Positions 19,987 to 30,735 of a stretch of 64,000 nucleotides of DNA are shown one piece after another. The translations under genes were made by a program, and so were the position numbers. Source of the DNA: Scheffersomyces stipitis CBS 6054 (Eukaryota; Ascomycota; Pichiomycetes; Serinales; Debaryomycetaceae); contig NC_009068.1 of the NCBI RefSeq assembly GCF_000209165.1, positions 2,542,001 to 2,606,000 of the forward strand, given 5' to 3'. Numbering within the stretch: position 1 is the stretch's first letter; each line of letters opens with the position of its first letter. The notes beneath the pieces are model-generated. The model searched no databases. It worked only from the letters and a program-made list of their open reading frames with translations, and was not told the DNA's origin.

Positions 19987-20896
19987 ACGCTCACTCTCCT
20001 CCCCTTTTCATTTCCTATAGCCCTATTACAACTATGTATATTTAGGTTCACTAATATTATTTATTCGTTATTCAATCTACTCAATACATAAAGAAGAATA
20101 AGAATCCTAGACTGTTAATTGTGACCATACCGTAGCCTGATGCACGTGAAACTGTATTACCGTAGAAAATCACCAATGTAATGAAGCTGTACGGGTGAAT
20201 ATGTAGCTGAATGGGCTGACATACTTAGGGTCGGATACTCTTTGTCTCATTCTCTATATTTATCCGACTCTCAACAACTCAATTTAGCAATTAGAAAATG
20301 GTTATTACCAAATTTATCTTTTATACAGCTGCAGGAAGACGTCTCCTTGCAGACCCCTTCGCCTTAAAGTGTTCGGAGTTCAGAAAACTCAACGAGCTGA
20401 ATATCAATGGACGGAGAGGATCATAGAATATACAATTGTCGTTTTCAGCTCGATCAATTTCTATCTGTTCTTGCACCTTCTCTTATCAATTAGTCTCGCT
20501 TCATATCCAATATATTTTAATAGTTAAAAGCGATTACACTAATAGTCAGACGATCTATAGATAGCTGCAACTAAGGTAATTTTCACATTCTCGTCTAGTC
20601 TCTCAGTGCCGTCCCTGGTTTAAAAGTGGAGATCTTCAATGGGGAGATCCAGGAACTTACAGAATTATTATTACCTCTTTAATACTTATGCGTCATTGTA
20701 ATCAGCCAATATACCAATTGGGAAATTTTTGGAACAGGCACCATTTTTTGCACCTCATTTTGCGTTTTTGCGAAATCTATAAGTGTAGACGTTCCATGCC
20801 AGTCCAGAACGACAATAGCAATCCAGCATCGCATAAATGGGCTGAACATCCCAGAGGATTGATAGAGAATAACAATCCAAGAATATCAAGAAAGCC
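19987..20896. other. Intergenic region
   Basis: 3' flank of NDE1 and promoter of the lipase gene. A CACGTGA element lies at 20143-20149. No additional gene or repeat is seen. Confidence 0.45.
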
Positions 20897-22345
20897 ATGT
20901 ATTTCAGTCAATTGTATACTATTTTCCTTTGTCTTTGTATCTTCCATAGAGCACTGGCTGCTCCTCAGAAGGTTCTCAAACCTACAGAAGACCTGTTCTA
21001 TGACGCGCCAAAAGGGTTTGAAGATGCTGAAATAGGAACCATTTTGAAGATACGAAAAACTCCTCACATGCTAAGAAGTGTCTACATTCCTATCAATGTT
21101 CAGAACTCGTGGCAAATCCTTGTTAGATCTGAGAGTGCAGAAGGAAATGCCACCGCAATTGTCACTACTGTAATCGAGCCATATAATGCAGACCCTTCTA
21201 AGTTGGTTTCGTACCAAGTCGCAGAAGATTCTTCTAGCGAAAACTGTGCTGTGTCATACTCCCTTGAGTTTGGTGCTTCAATGGATACAATAATTGCCCA
21301 GGTAGAGATGTACTTTATGCAAGCAGCATTGGAACAAGGATACTATGTGGTTACTCCTGACTATGAAGGCCCCCAGGCCTCATTCACTGCTGGTAGGCAA
21401 GCTGGGCATGCAGTGTTGGACTCGATAAGGGCTACTCTTGCTTCTTCCAATGTCACCGGTGTGGACCCAGATGCTGAAGTGGTTATGTGGGGATATTCAG
21501 GAGGATCTTTGGCTAGTGGGTGGGCTGCAGCCCTTCAGCCAAAATATGCTCCTGAATTAGAGGGACAGATTTTGGGAGCTGCTTTAGGGGGTTTTGTCAC
21601 TAATATTACCTTGACAGCAGTTTCTGTAGATGATAATATTTTTGCTGGCTTAATCGCATCAGCAATCAATGGATTAATGAACGAATATCCCGAGTTTTCA
21701 GAATTAGCAAAAGACATGATAAGACCAGAGAGATTAGAGAATTTCTTGAAAGCTGATAGCTACTGTATGGTTCCATCTCTTATTCACTATGCTTTCGATA
21801 ACTTCTTTGTTGGGAATGATTCTTATTTTACACAAGGGTTGGATGTATTCAAAATTCCCTTTGTTCAAGACATGATCAACTCAAACACGCTTGCACTCAA
21901 AAACAACACAGAAATACCACAAATACCTCTCTTCATCTACCATGGAGAGCTTGACGAGATAGTTCCTTTCTCTGGTTCCCAGAGAGCGTATACTAATTGG
22001 TGTGAATGGGGAATAGAATCCCTTGAGTTCTCGACGGCAATGTTGAGTGGACACATTACTGAATTCTTCATGGGAGCACCAGCTGCTCTTACTTGGGTAA
22101 TAGAGAGATTTGAAGGCAAACAGCCTGTAAAAGGTTGTCAAAAGACTCAAAGGTTGACCAATTTGGATTATCCAGGCACTCCCGAAGCTCTCCAAATCTA
22201 TTTCCAAGCTGCGTATGAAAGTGTGTTTCAAATGGATGTTGGTCCTAACGGAGAGAACTTCACAAAAAGTGATCTCCAAAGGCTTGCAAAGAGATCATTT
22301 AATGGCTTTACACCAATTGATACTTCCAACTTAAAAAAGAGATAG
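20897..22345 (+). CDS. Secreted lipase of the fungal LIP family
   Basis: 482 residues with a signal peptide (MYFSQLYTIFLCLCIFHRALA, cleavage near residue 22). It resembles the Candida albicans LIP1-10 family, about 460-480 residues: α/β-hydrolases that cleave triacylglycerols outside the cell. The family's N-terminal run FEDAEIGTILKIRKTP is present. The nucleophile motif is GYSGG with Ser201. The other triad members read as Asp353 (HGELDEIVPF) and His386 (SGHITEF). Cys residues near 110, 290 and 415 are consistent with the family's disulphides. Several N-glycosylation sequons occur (NAT, NVT, NIT, NDS, NNT). It appears intact, with a normal start and stop. It is a single copy here, unlike the tandem LIP clusters of some Candida species. 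Confidence 0.93.
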   Translation: MYFSQLYTIFLCLCIFHRALAAPQKVLKPTEDLFYDAPKGFEDAEIGTILKIRKTPHMLRSVYIPINVQNSWQILVRSESAEGNATAIVTTVIEPYNADPSKLVSYQVAEDSSSENCAVSYSLEFGASMDTIIAQVEMYFMQAALEQGYYVVTPDYEGPQASFTAGRQAGHAVLDSIRATLASSNVTGVDPDAEVVMWGYSGGSLASGWAAALQPKYAPELEGQILGAALGGFVTNITLTAVSVDDNIFAGLIASAINGLMNEYPEFSELAKDMIRPERLENFLKADSYCMVPSLIHYAFDNFFVGNDSYFTQGLDVFKIPFVQDMINSNTLALKNNTEIPQIPLFIYHGELDEIVPFSGSQRAYTNWCEWGIESLEFSTAMLSGHITEFFMGAPAALTWVIERFEGKQPVKGCQKTQRLTNLDYPGTPEALQIYFQAAYESVFQMDVGPNGENFTKSDLQRLAKRSFNGFTPIDTSNLKKR

Positions 22346-22507
22346 ATTATTTCGTTTAGTGTATAGCAAAGTACCATTCAATGGCTGCGAAATATTTTTC
22401 TGCAACCACATCAAAAGTTTTTTCTGTGAGTTCATCAAAATCTCATTTATTTACTGCAAAAAAAAAGTTTTGCTTTGCTCTCTTTTGAAAATTAAAACTA
22501 AATCACA

Positions 22508-23543
22508 ATGGAAGTTTTTGGCTTCAAAATCAGAAAGCTTTCTGTATACAATGGAGTATCATGGCATCATTTCCCACACAGATCTGACTTGTCCATACAT
22601 TTTCTCAAGGAAAAAGATGGAATCAGCACTTCCATATTATGGAAAGGGACTACCTTGGTACGTGTAACAATTCAAATATTATCAACAAGGAGATGTTTGC
22701 AAAGTACTAACCTAACATTAAAAGCACAAATGTGAATTGAAGTATCTGATTGATACCGTATGCTCCGTGATATCTAGGTTCCCATCTATAGGATTCAAAC
22801 AGACAGAAATGTTCGGAAAAGTACTCGTGAGATTCCAAGTTGGGTTTTCGGATCAACAGGAGTATGACAAATGCTGTGTTTGTATTGAAAACAACCTCGA
22901 TCTCCCCATTATTTCTAGGGAAAATAGTAATGATATGAGTGGTGAGTTTTCTAAGAACTTAACTCTATTTCCCGATTCCCAAGTCATTATGTCTCAGTCT
23001 GATTTCAAGCAACCCCCAAACAGAGCCTCGCAAATTGCAGCCCAAAACCCTTTCCAAGATAGTCAGGTAGCCTCATCCAACTTGGAAAGCCAATATCATC
23101 ACCGGAGCCAACAGAAACAGCAAACTCAATCACAAACACAGCATCCTCAAGCACAAAGCCAAACACCGACCCAAGCCAAACCTCTAACCCAAAGCCGTCC
23201 AACTCACTCTGTGGCATATCCAGATTACTCCCGCCTACTTCTCACTCCAATGTCGGATAATTACCCTTCGCTGTCTTATATTCAAACGTCACCCATAGCT
23301 ACAAACAAACGTGCACCACTCAATGTTCATCAACGTTCCCATCAGAGCCAGCAACCTCTTATCAGTGATCAAGACAACAGTTCTGGTGTTAATTTACGAC
23401 AGATATTATCAGAACTTGATAATGGTTCCGAACTATACAGTATGTCAGATACAGAGTTGAAGAACACCATTGTCGAAGTTCTAAAACAAAAACTGTTTGT
23501 CGATATCGTGAAACGAATTGATACTATCTTGGAGGATTCATAA
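22508..23543 (+). CDS. Intron-containing gene, candidate meiotic recombination protein Rec114
   Basis: Exon 1 is 22508-22657 (150 nt, 50 codons) and exon 2 is 22725-23543; joined in phase 0 they encode 322 residues. Without splicing, neither part is a complete gene. The N-terminal ~110 residues look like a β-rich PH-like fold (SIHFLKEKDG, ISTSILWKGTTL, RFQVGFSDQQEYDKC). The middle is Gln/Ser/Pro-rich and disordered (QQKQQTQSQTQHPQAQ). The C-terminal ~50 residues form a conserved-looking helical segment (LRQILSELDNG, ELKNTIVEVLKQKLF, VKRIDTILED). PH-like domain, disordered linker and C-terminal helical domain match Rec114, the Spo11 cofactor for meiotic double-strand breaks. That assignment is from architecture and faint similarity, so I give no symbol. 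Confidence 0.75.
22658..22724 (+). other. 67-bp spliceosomal intron
   Basis: Donor GTACGT at 22658, branch site TACTAAC at 22705-22711, acceptor AAAAG ending at 22724, 14 nt from the branch adenine. Splicing removes an in-frame stop and fuses TTL to HKCELKYLIDT in phase 0. Confidence 0.88.
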
Positions 23544-23584
23544 GTATGCTAAAAATATCGTAAAAATAACCTAATGTATATTAC

Positions 23585-25303
23585 TCAAGAATTGAAGCTA
23601 CCACCACCATATACCTTTACCCACTTCTTAACAATCAATCCATCCTCCAACCCTTCATCTTCGCGAATAAGCTCGTAGTTGAAAAGCCAGGGAAAGAACC
23701 TAAACTTGAAATACCAAAATGCAATGCAAAATAAAATACACAAAATGCCAACAACAGCATAGGAGGGCCAATTTTCAAGTCCCTTGGGGTTGGGACTAGT
23801 ACTGGATGCAAAGGGAAATATCAACAAATATAAGGAGATAAGGATCACCAACAGAGCTCCGAACAAACTGGATCTTATTGGCGCCTTTATTTCCGGATAC
23901 CGTCTTCTAATAACAAAAATTCCAAATGCTGTCAATGCAATGGCTGCCTGATTAGGATAGCCTTCTAATGCCACGATGTAGTTGTAGATGTCTCCATGTG
24001 GAGCGACAATAATGACGAGCGTTGAGATTGATACACTCAACAATAATGTAGGCATTGGTGCGCCGAATGGCCAATTGGAAGACATAAATCGTGAGAAAGG
24101 CAAGTAGCCTTCGCGGAACACTTCCTGGCTGACCCTAGAGATTGTATATATGACGACAAAAACGTTTCCGCCAGCACAAACGGCAATGGATAAAGTCAAG
24201 AATTGCTTTCCCATTCTCAAGCCAAATACCTTCTCAAACAATAATGAACCAACCAAAGTTCCGCTATTGGCTAATTCATCACCTGAGATAGCAACCAAGT
24301 ATGCTAAGTTTGTTAACAAGTACGTTACAGCCATTATTCCCAAAGAGGCAGGTCCAGCGATCTTCAATGTTCTCACAGGATCTTTGATCTCATTTGTGAC
24401 AGTGTGAACTGAGTTCCAGCCACCAAAGGCAAACGAAGCTTTAATGATGGCACTGGCAAACGTAGAAGTTGTGGCAGAAGATTTTGTAGTGAACACATCG
24501 TCCCAGTGAAGATGTGATTCTATGCCAGTTATAGAAGATGGGAAGAAAACGACGTAGATACCTGTGACAAATATCACTACGATCAATCCAATTTTCAACG
24601 AGCCTAGAAAGTTTTGTACTCTCACACCATGATGGATACTGACTCCATGGATACCAGCAGCCAAGTACAAAATCAGCAACGCTACAAGTCTGGTTCTAAA
24701 GTCAGTCACTTCAACTTCCAATGCATGAAGAACATACTCTCCAAAGACCAAGATGTTGGACAATGTAAACCCAAACATCACTGAGTAGACCAGAAAAGCC
24801 ACAGTGGCAAGCAACTTCGGCTTCTCATAGATGAACTCTAAAAACACTTTGGCACCGCCGCTTCTAGGTACTATGGAGCCCAACTCCAAATACACATAAA
24901 GACCACTGAAGGCCAATACCGCGGCAATGACCCAGGCCAGAAAGAATAAAAAGATCGAACGACCGCAATCTTCGTATATTCCACTGGCTAGACTGAAAAT
25001 TCCGCTGCCCAAGATTCGCAGCACAAATAGCACTATAGTGGAAAACAAACCAAGATGTCTTCCTTGGGGCAAATCTTCCAAATCTTGCAAGTATGATACC
25101 TGGCCATTGATCTGGGCCGAGGGCAGCGTATACTCTCCATCCAGCCCACTGTTGAGAAGTAAGGTAGAACTGGAGTTATCCAAACTCGTTATTGCTATAT
25201 GCGTATTAGCTAGTTTTTTGTATTCATGTTTGGACATATTGGCCATTTCCACCGGCTGGTCTGGCTTAGAGGTTCGAAAAAACGAAAACCACGACAGAGA
25301 CAT
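23585..25303 (-). CDS. Methionine-permease-like amino acid transporter (MUP1/MUP3 type)
   Basis: 572 residues, about 12 membrane spans, APC superfamily, LAT-like branch containing yeast Mup1 and Mup3. Core motifs are ILGSGIFSLASGI in TM1 (with the unwound GSGIF), YVYLELGSIVPRSGGAKVFLEF in TM3 (shown in parts: YLELGSIVPRSGG) and AFGGWNSV in TM6. Likely function: plasma-membrane uptake of methionine or related amino acids. A TATATAAG element lies only about 9 bp upstream of the first ATG (minus strand, 25312-25319), so transcripts may begin inside the frame. Met20 (25246) or Met23 (25237), before MSKHEYKKLANT, may be the real start. A CACGTGA site, the Cbf1-type element of sulphur genes, lies at 25446, which fits methionine control. 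MUP1 versus MUP3 is unresolved. Confidence 0.85.
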   Translation of the reverse strand: MSLSWFSFFRTSKPDQPVEMANMSKHEYKKLANTHIAITSLDNSSSTLLLNSGLDGEYTLPSAQINGQVSYLQDLEDLPQGRHLGLFSTIVLFVLRILGSGIFSLASGIYEDCGRSIFLFFLAWVIAAVLAFSGLYVYLELGSIVPRSGGAKVFLEFIYEKPKLLATVAFLVYSVMFGFTLSNILVFGEYVLHALEVEVTDFRTRLVALLILYLAAGIHGVSIHHGVRVQNFLGSLKIGLIVVIFVTGIYVVFFPSSITGIESHLHWDDVFTTKSSATTSTFASAIIKASFAFGGWNSVHTVTNEIKDPVRTLKIAGPASLGIMAVTYLLTNLAYLVAISGDELANSGTLVGSLLFEKVFGLRMGKQFLTLSIAVCAGGNVFVVIYTISRVSQEVFREGYLPFSRFMSSNWPFGAPMPTLLLSVSISTLVIIVAPHGDIYNYIVALEGYPNQAAIALTAFGIFVIRRRYPEIKAPIRSSLFGALLVILISLYLLIFPFASSTSPNPKGLENWPSYAVVGILCILFCIAFWYFKFRFFPWLFNYELIREDEGLEDGLIVKKWVKVYGGGSFNS

Positions 25304-25824
25304 ATTTGACCCTTATATACGAGATGAGATCAGTCTACGGCATCAAATGTGCTCCTTGCAGATCCAGACTATTTTGTGTGGTGGCTCCCGCTTTCTGTGT
25401 TGATAACGTCTCAGAAGTGAAAAACTGGAATAGATAAGAGAAAAGCACGTGAGCCAGAGCGGAAATCAGTTCCGGATACCGAGCCTGCAGGAGGTTGCAA
25501 CCTGATAGACAGGCACGTTAGTAATGGTTGCTAACGCTAGTCAAGAAGATGACCCTGTGCTTACTAAGGGTAAAGGAGAAAGAGAAATAGCGAACCCGTA
25601 CTGAGAAAGGAGGATAACGACGATAACAATCGAGTACTGATTGTTGCCATGTCTTTATCTTAGAACACAAACCTACAGCTTCCTTATGTATATAGTATAC
25701 TATTAAATAGACACTATATAGCTAAAAAAAGTTAATAAAAACGGTAACCAACAATTAAATTAAAAACCAAATGGAATAAGTCTAAGGAAATGGAATATGA
25801 ATGTATAATGAGCCTGAACCCAAA
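25304..25824. other. Intergenic region, promoter of the methionine-permease-like gene
   Basis: Contains a TATA element (minus strand, 25312-25319), a CACGTGA element at 25446 and, on the minus strand, an isolated TACTAAC at 25517-25523 with no matching splice donor found. The right part is the 3' flank of the ABC transporter gene. Confidence 0.55.
25446..25452. promoter_or_regulatory. CACGTGA element (Cbf1-type)
   Basis: About 143 bp upstream of the annotated permease start. In yeast, Cbf1 with Met4/Met28 binds TCACGTG upstream of sulphur-assimilation genes. Function here is inferred from that precedent. Confidence 0.55.
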
Positions 25825-28800
25825 TCACTTTTTGGATTGTTTGTTCTTCTTCTCCACAAAAGCCTCCTTGGCCAACTTGATCAATGAGTCAAGCTCACCA
25901 CTGTTTTCACACATGCTATAGAATAACGAGGTTTTATCGGCTATTAATACGTAGGGATTCTCGTATTCAACGACTCTACCAGCGTCCATCACCAATATCT
26001 TATCGTAGTCGATGATGGTTCTTAGTCTGTGGGCAATTGTTAAAATTGTGGAGTTGGAGAATTCTTCTCTGATCGTTTGTTGGATCATAGCGTCCGACTT
26101 GTAGTCAATAGAACTGGTTGCTTCGTCAAGAAGTATTACCTTAGGGTTCTTGAGCAATGATCTACCCAAACAAACCAATTGTCTTTCACCCTGCGACAAA
26201 TTACCACCACCCTCAGAGATGGAAGCATCAAGATTGAAGAACTTGTTCTGATTTTCGCCAGCAGTAGTGGCAGGCGTTTCGTTCCGGCCAATCAAGTTGA
26301 CTCTCTTCAATGCTTCGAATATTTGTTCATCAGTGTACTGACTAAATGGATCTAAGTTAGACCGTATGGTTCCTGAGAAAAGGGTAGGGTCTTGTGGAAT
26401 GATTGTAATGGCTTGACGCAAGTTGCGCAAACCGATGCTAGTGATGTCTATGCCATCGATGTGGATGGAGCCAGTTTCTGGATCCAAGAATCTAAAGAAT
26501 GCGGTGATGATGGTAGACTTACCAGCACCAGTACGACCAACAATACCCACCTTGTGGTTTGGCTCCACATCAAAGGTGACATTCTTGATCACTCTTGGTA
26601 ATTCTGGAGAGTACCTCAACGAAACATCGTTGACCTTGATTCTACCAGTCTCCGGCCAAGAAGCAGGTGGCTGCGTTTCTGGAATATCATATGGAGGCTC
26701 CTGTTCTACTTCAAGATATTCTTGCAATCTTTCAACTGAATTCATGTTCATCTCAACATTAGAATAAAGTCTAACGATCCACAAGGCACTTTCAGAGAAG
26801 GCAATAGCGTATGTCAAAGACAAACCAGCCAAACCAGCATCGATTATTCCAGCAGAAAGCAAGACAAACACACCAGAAAACAACATCACCATGGAGCCAA
26901 CAAAATCGATACGAATGGAAAGCCATCTGTTAGCAACCCACATGTAGAAGAAAGGCTTGTTATTTGCATCAATGGCGTTCAAATTCTGCTTCATGAACCT
27001 GGATTCAATACCATAGGCTCTAATGGTTGCAACACCGTTCAAGGATTCAGAGAAGTGCTGGTGGATAGGAGACTTGGTAACAGAATGAATTCTGTTTAAT
27101 TCTCTGGACAAAGTAATGTAGAAATAACCGACCAAGTAGTACAAGAAAGCAATAATTAAAGCAAAGATCAAAAAGCCAGGAGTAATCAAAGTAATCAAAA
27201 TCAACGAAGAAACACATTGAACAAGGCAAATGAACACACCTTCAGCAAATGGTGTCAATTCTTGATCAACAGACTCAATATCCTTAGAAAACCTGTTCAT
27301 GATTCGACCCTGAGGAGTCTTGTCGAAGAATCTCAACTTGGCTCTCAAAATTGTTGTCAATACTTTCTTGAAAATTCTGTTGGAAGCTCTGATACCAGCA
27401 AAGAAAGTAACAAATACTCTCAATGAGGCAGAAATACCATACGAAAGACCAATAATAGCATAGATGGAAATGTAATAAAGAGGGCCGTGTTTAGATTTGA
27501 ATTCTTCAGCCACAGAGATAGAGGCACTGATCCAATGAGCAGCACCAGTGAACGTACGAACAACTGTAGACAGCGTTAACTGAGTTGAATCATAGACATT
27601 AGACACAGAGACCAAACCCATAGAATTCATGAACGAGCTGGCCCTTTCACTGTCGATAGACCAATTTCTCAACCACCACGACTGAGTCATGAAGATACCC
27701 TGAGAAAGAACGAAACAAGAAATGACAACAGCCCAAGTGGGCAAGCCACCAAAGAGCTTAGCGTAACCGAGATAAACATCAGAACTAACAACACCTTCAG
27801 CCTTAGTTTCTTCTTCTACCAACTTACCATCAGTTTTCTTGCTATCGTCTTCAGTATGTTCGTCAGCAACAGCCTTCAATTTCGATTCAATAACAGCAGC
27901 CTTAGCCTTCATATCGGCGTTTTTATCTTCCAAGGATTGCAAGTTAGTAGACGACTGGTTTCTGGAGCCCATGACAGAGGACTTGATCAAATCATCATCA
28001 CCAAGAGAACCAGTATGCACCAAGTCTTCAGGAGTACCTTGAGTCTTGACTCTTCCGTTTTCCATCACGACAACCCAAGCAGCATTCTGCACAGTAAGAG
28101 CTACGTTGTGAGAAACTAAGATACAAGTTCTACCTTCCATCAAAGGCCCAGAAATACAGTTTTCGTAGATCCACAAAGCAGTGTGCGAGTCCACAGCAGA
28201 CAAACAGTCATCTAAGATAAGATGCTTGGAATTAGAGTACAAGGCTCTGGCTAAAGAAACTCTTTGTTTCTGACCACCAGACAAGGTAATACCCTTTTCA
28301 CCAACTTCAGTGGAGTCACCAGCAGACAAAATTTCCAAGTCACGGGTCAAACTACAGGCTTCTACCACCTTGGCGTAACGTTCTACATTGAAAGGAGCAC
28401 CGAAGGTAATATTGTTTCTGATGGTTTCATTCAATAACCAGGCAGATTGAGAGCAATAAGCAACAGATTCAGTCAATCCAGTTTCAGGGTCGATTTTCAA
28501 CTCGTCTCTAGGGGTAGTTCCTGGCAAGAAGACGTTACCGTTGACAAGTTGCATTTCACCCAACAAAGCCATCAACAAGGAAGTCTTACCTGCACCAGTT
28601 GGACCGATAACGACATTCAATTTCCCTGCTTTGAAGTCGATGCTGATGTCTCTCAACTTGAAGTCGTTTTCAGAGGCAGCGTTCCATGACAATGTAGCGT
28701 TTTCGAAACCGATGTAGGGCGAGTTGGGACCTCTCTCTACTGCCAATTGCTCGTACTTGTCAGTTTCTTCTTCATCCAAGAAATCACTAACTCTGTCAAG

Positions 28801-30735
28801 AGAGACCTTGGACTGGACAACCAATGAAGTCATATCAGATAACTGGTCCAAGGGCGATCTTAACAACGTGAATAATGATAACGAAGTGAATGCAATGGAT
28901 GCAGTCAAGGTGTTTCCTTCAACGATGGTGTAACAGTAGAAAGAAATCAAGGTGATTAAAGTAGGTGTCAAGAACCACACCATACCACCAAGACACCATA
29001 CAAACGATCTCCACTTCAAGTAGCTCAACTCTTCGTTTCTGATGCCCATAACCAGCTCGAAAAACTTGTCTTCCCAGGCAAAAAACTTGATGATTCTGAT
29101 GCTCTGGAACGTTTCATTTAACTTCTGGATTCTCTTGTCGGTGATGGCAAGCATGTCTTCCTGCAATTTGGACACCCAATTGGCGATTCTGTAGTTAACA
29201 GGCAACAATGCAATGATGGAAACCGAACCAGCTAAGGCACTCCATCCCAACAAGTTGTATAAGAGACCAATACAGATGACGAGCATCAAGATGGCACCGA
29301 CGAAAAAATGCAAGTAGCCACAGATTTCAGACACCTTGAACGCATCTATGGCCATTAAGTTGATAATGGCACCGAGTTCTGCGGTCTTCTTTCCAGACTT
29401 TTCCTTTTCGTCCTTCTTGTCGTTTTTGTCAGTCTTGTCGTCTTCAGATTCGGAGTCGTCAGAGACTTCCGAAACAGTGATCTTTCTTCTTAAAGCCTTA
29501 GCGTAGACTTCTCCGATTATAATGGCTCTCATTCTAAGACAGACTCTTCTACCGATGAAAAGGGAACATCCAGAAGCAACAGAGTCAAACATCTTGAAGA
29601 TAGGCATCAAGAAAACAAAGGACCAGGCCAAAGAAGCAGGAGAGCTGGATGGATCCTCGACGTACTCCAACACTCTCTTCAACAACAACGAAGGAGCAAA
29701 GACCAAGATGGAATCCAAAATGGCCCAAAATGCTTGGGCAGCAAACAAGTACTTAAAGTGCGAAAACAACTTCCAGGTGAATCTGGCAGTAGATTTGGAA
29801 GCCTCAAAGGCTTTGAGAATATAGAGGGAATAGTCGTCGTCTCTCAAGCCCCAGATGTCTTCTTGGTTCATGGTACTCTTACAGGCTCTCCAGATCATCT
29901 TGTCCAACCACGAGTAAGTGACAAATTGCCAGACAGAAGAAATGTGTTCAGGAGAAGGTACAGTGCCATCGCTGGTTATATAGAGAGTACAAGGTTTGTC
30001 TCCGATTTTGGCAGTGAAGTTCAACACCAAGAGTACTAGCGAGGCAATGAATTCGCTTACATAGTAGAAACGGACATGATCAGAAAGTCTAGAGCCCTGT
30101 ACGAGGGCAGACCTGAAGGTGAGAAGCGTAGGGAACACGTTGAAGAAATAGAGCGTAGTCGAGTGGACCCACAAGTTAGGCAAACGGACATTGACCTTTC
30201 TCAAGTTGATAACTCTGAAAGTAGCAATCACGAGAAGGTATAGCCAGAAGGTGGATTTAACGTATGGAGTCAAAGGTTCGTGTTTAAATTCTTTGGCGGA
30301 ATCCGCATAAAAGAACAAACTGAGAGCCAATGCAACTTGGAAAGCGACAAGAAGGTATTCGACAACGACTCTAACTCTTTCGTACACGTCTTTGTACACT
30401 TCCTGGATTACTCCGTGGGGTGAGCCGTCTTCGTTGGTGTCTGGAAGACGAACAATGTCAAAATGACGCGCTTTTAAGGAAATAGATTCGTTTTGGATGG
30501 CAGCAGGGTCTACAGCTCCGTATCCAGTGGAACTGGCCAAAAGGGGTTGGCTTTCGTTTTCGGAAAGACGAATTGACTGGCGTCTCTTGTAGAGCGAGAT
30601 GGAGGACTTAATAACGAGAATCACGAATGAGATGGAACCCACCACGAGCGGAGGGTAGTAGGCGAGCTTGTTCCGGCCGCAGCGGGTCAAGTCGTCATAG
30701 TGCCATAGCAGACACGTCGGTTCAAACACAGACAT
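25825..30735 (-). CDS. ABCC (MRP-type) vacuolar transporter, YBT1/VMR1-like
   Basis: 1636 residues, full-length ABC transporter with an extra N-terminal membrane domain (TMD0) before TMD1-NBD1-TMD2-NBD2. NBD1 has Walker A GPTGAGKTS near residue 711, signature LSGGQKQRVSLARAL near 820 and Walker B LILDDC near 841. As in other ABCC proteins the NBD1 Walker B is followed by Asp instead of the catalytic Glu. NBD2 is canonical: GRTGAGKST near 1400, LSQGERQ near 1513 and VILLDEATSSID near 1535. An acidic/Lys-rich insertion (DDSESEDDKTDKNDKKDEKEK) lies inside TMD1, a feature of Ybt1/Vmr1-type yeast proteins. Such proteins move bile acids, glutathione conjugates or metal complexes into the vacuole. 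YBT1 is the best guess from length (yeast Ybt1 is 1661 residues) but the symbol is not certain. Confidence 0.93.
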   Translation of the reverse strand: MSVFEPTCLLWHYDDLTRCGRNKLAYYPPLVVGSISFVILVIKSSISLYKRRQSIRLSENESQPLLASSTGYGAVDPAAIQNESISLKARHFDIVRLPDTNEDGSPHGVIQEVYKDVYERVRVVVEYLLVAFQVALALSLFFYADSAKEFKHEPLTPYVKSTFWLYLLVIATFRVINLRKVNVRLPNLWVHSTTLYFFNVFPTLLTFRSALVQGSRLSDHVRFYYVSEFIASLVLLVLNFTAKIGDKPCTLYITSDGTVPSPEHISSVWQFVTYSWLDKMIWRACKSTMNQEDIWGLRDDDYSLYILKAFEASKSTARFTWKLFSHFKYLFAAQAFWAILDSILVFAPSLLLKRVLEYVEDPSSSPASLAWSFVFLMPIFKMFDSVASGCSLFIGRRVCLRMRAIIIGEVYAKALRRKITVSEVSDDSESEDDKTDKNDKKDEKEKSGKKTAELGAIINLMAIDAFKVSEICGYLHFFVGAILMLVICIGLLYNLLGWSALAGSVSIIALLPVNYRIANWVSKLQEDMLAITDKRIQKLNETFQSIRIIKFFAWEDKFFELVMGIRNEELSYLKWRSFVWCLGGMVWFLTPTLITLISFYCYTIVEGNTLTASIAFTSLSLFTLLRSPLDQLSDMTSLVVQSKVSLDRVSDFLDEEETDKYEQLAVERGPNSPYIGFENATLSWNAASENDFKLRDISIDFKAGKLNVVIGPTGAGKTSLLMALLGEMQLVNGNVFLPGTTPRDELKIDPETGLTESVAYCSQSAWLLNETIRNNITFGAPFNVERYAKVVEACSLTRDLEILSAGDSTEVGEKGITLSGGQKQRVSLARALYSNSKHLILDDCLSAVDSHTALWIYENCISGPLMEGRTCILVSHNVALTVQNAAWVVVMENGRVKTQGTPEDLVHTGSLGDDDLIKSSVMGSRNQSSTNLQSLEDKNADMKAKAAVIESKLKAVADEHTEDDSKKTDGKLVEEETKAEGVVSSDVYLGYAKLFGGLPTWAVVISCFVLSQGIFMTQSWWLRNWSIDSERASSFMNSMGLVSVSNVYDSTQLTLSTVVRTFTGAAHWISASISVAEEFKSKHGPLYYISIYAIIGLSYGISASLRVFVTFFAGIRASNRIFKKVLTTILRAKLRFFDKTPQGRIMNRFSKDIESVDQELTPFAEGVFICLVQCVSSLILITLITPGFLIFALIIAFLYYLVGYFYITLSRELNRIHSVTKSPIHQHFSESLNGVATIRAYGIESRFMKQNLNAIDANNKPFFYMWVANRWLSIRIDFVGSMVMLFSGVFVLLSAGIIDAGLAGLSLTYAIAFSESALWIVRLYSNVEMNMNSVERLQEYLEVEQEPPYDIPETQPPASWPETGRIKVNDVSLRYSPELPRVIKNVTFDVEPNHKVGIVGRTGAGKSTIITAFFRFLDPETGSIHIDGIDITSIGLRNLRQAITIIPQDPTLFSGTIRSNLDPFSQYTDEQIFEALKRVNLIGRNETPATTAGENQNKFFNLDASISEGGGNLSQGERQLVCLGRSLLKNPKVILLDEATSSIDYKSDAMIQQTIREEFSNSTILTIAHRLRTIIDYDKILVMDAGRVVEYENPYVLIADKTSLFYSMCENSGELDSLIKLAKEAFVEKKNKQSKK

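Noticed and set aside
25517..25523. Minus-strand TACTAAC upstream of the methionine permease gene (possible 5' UTR intron)
   Set aside because: No GTATGT or GTAAGT-type donor was found upstream on that strand.
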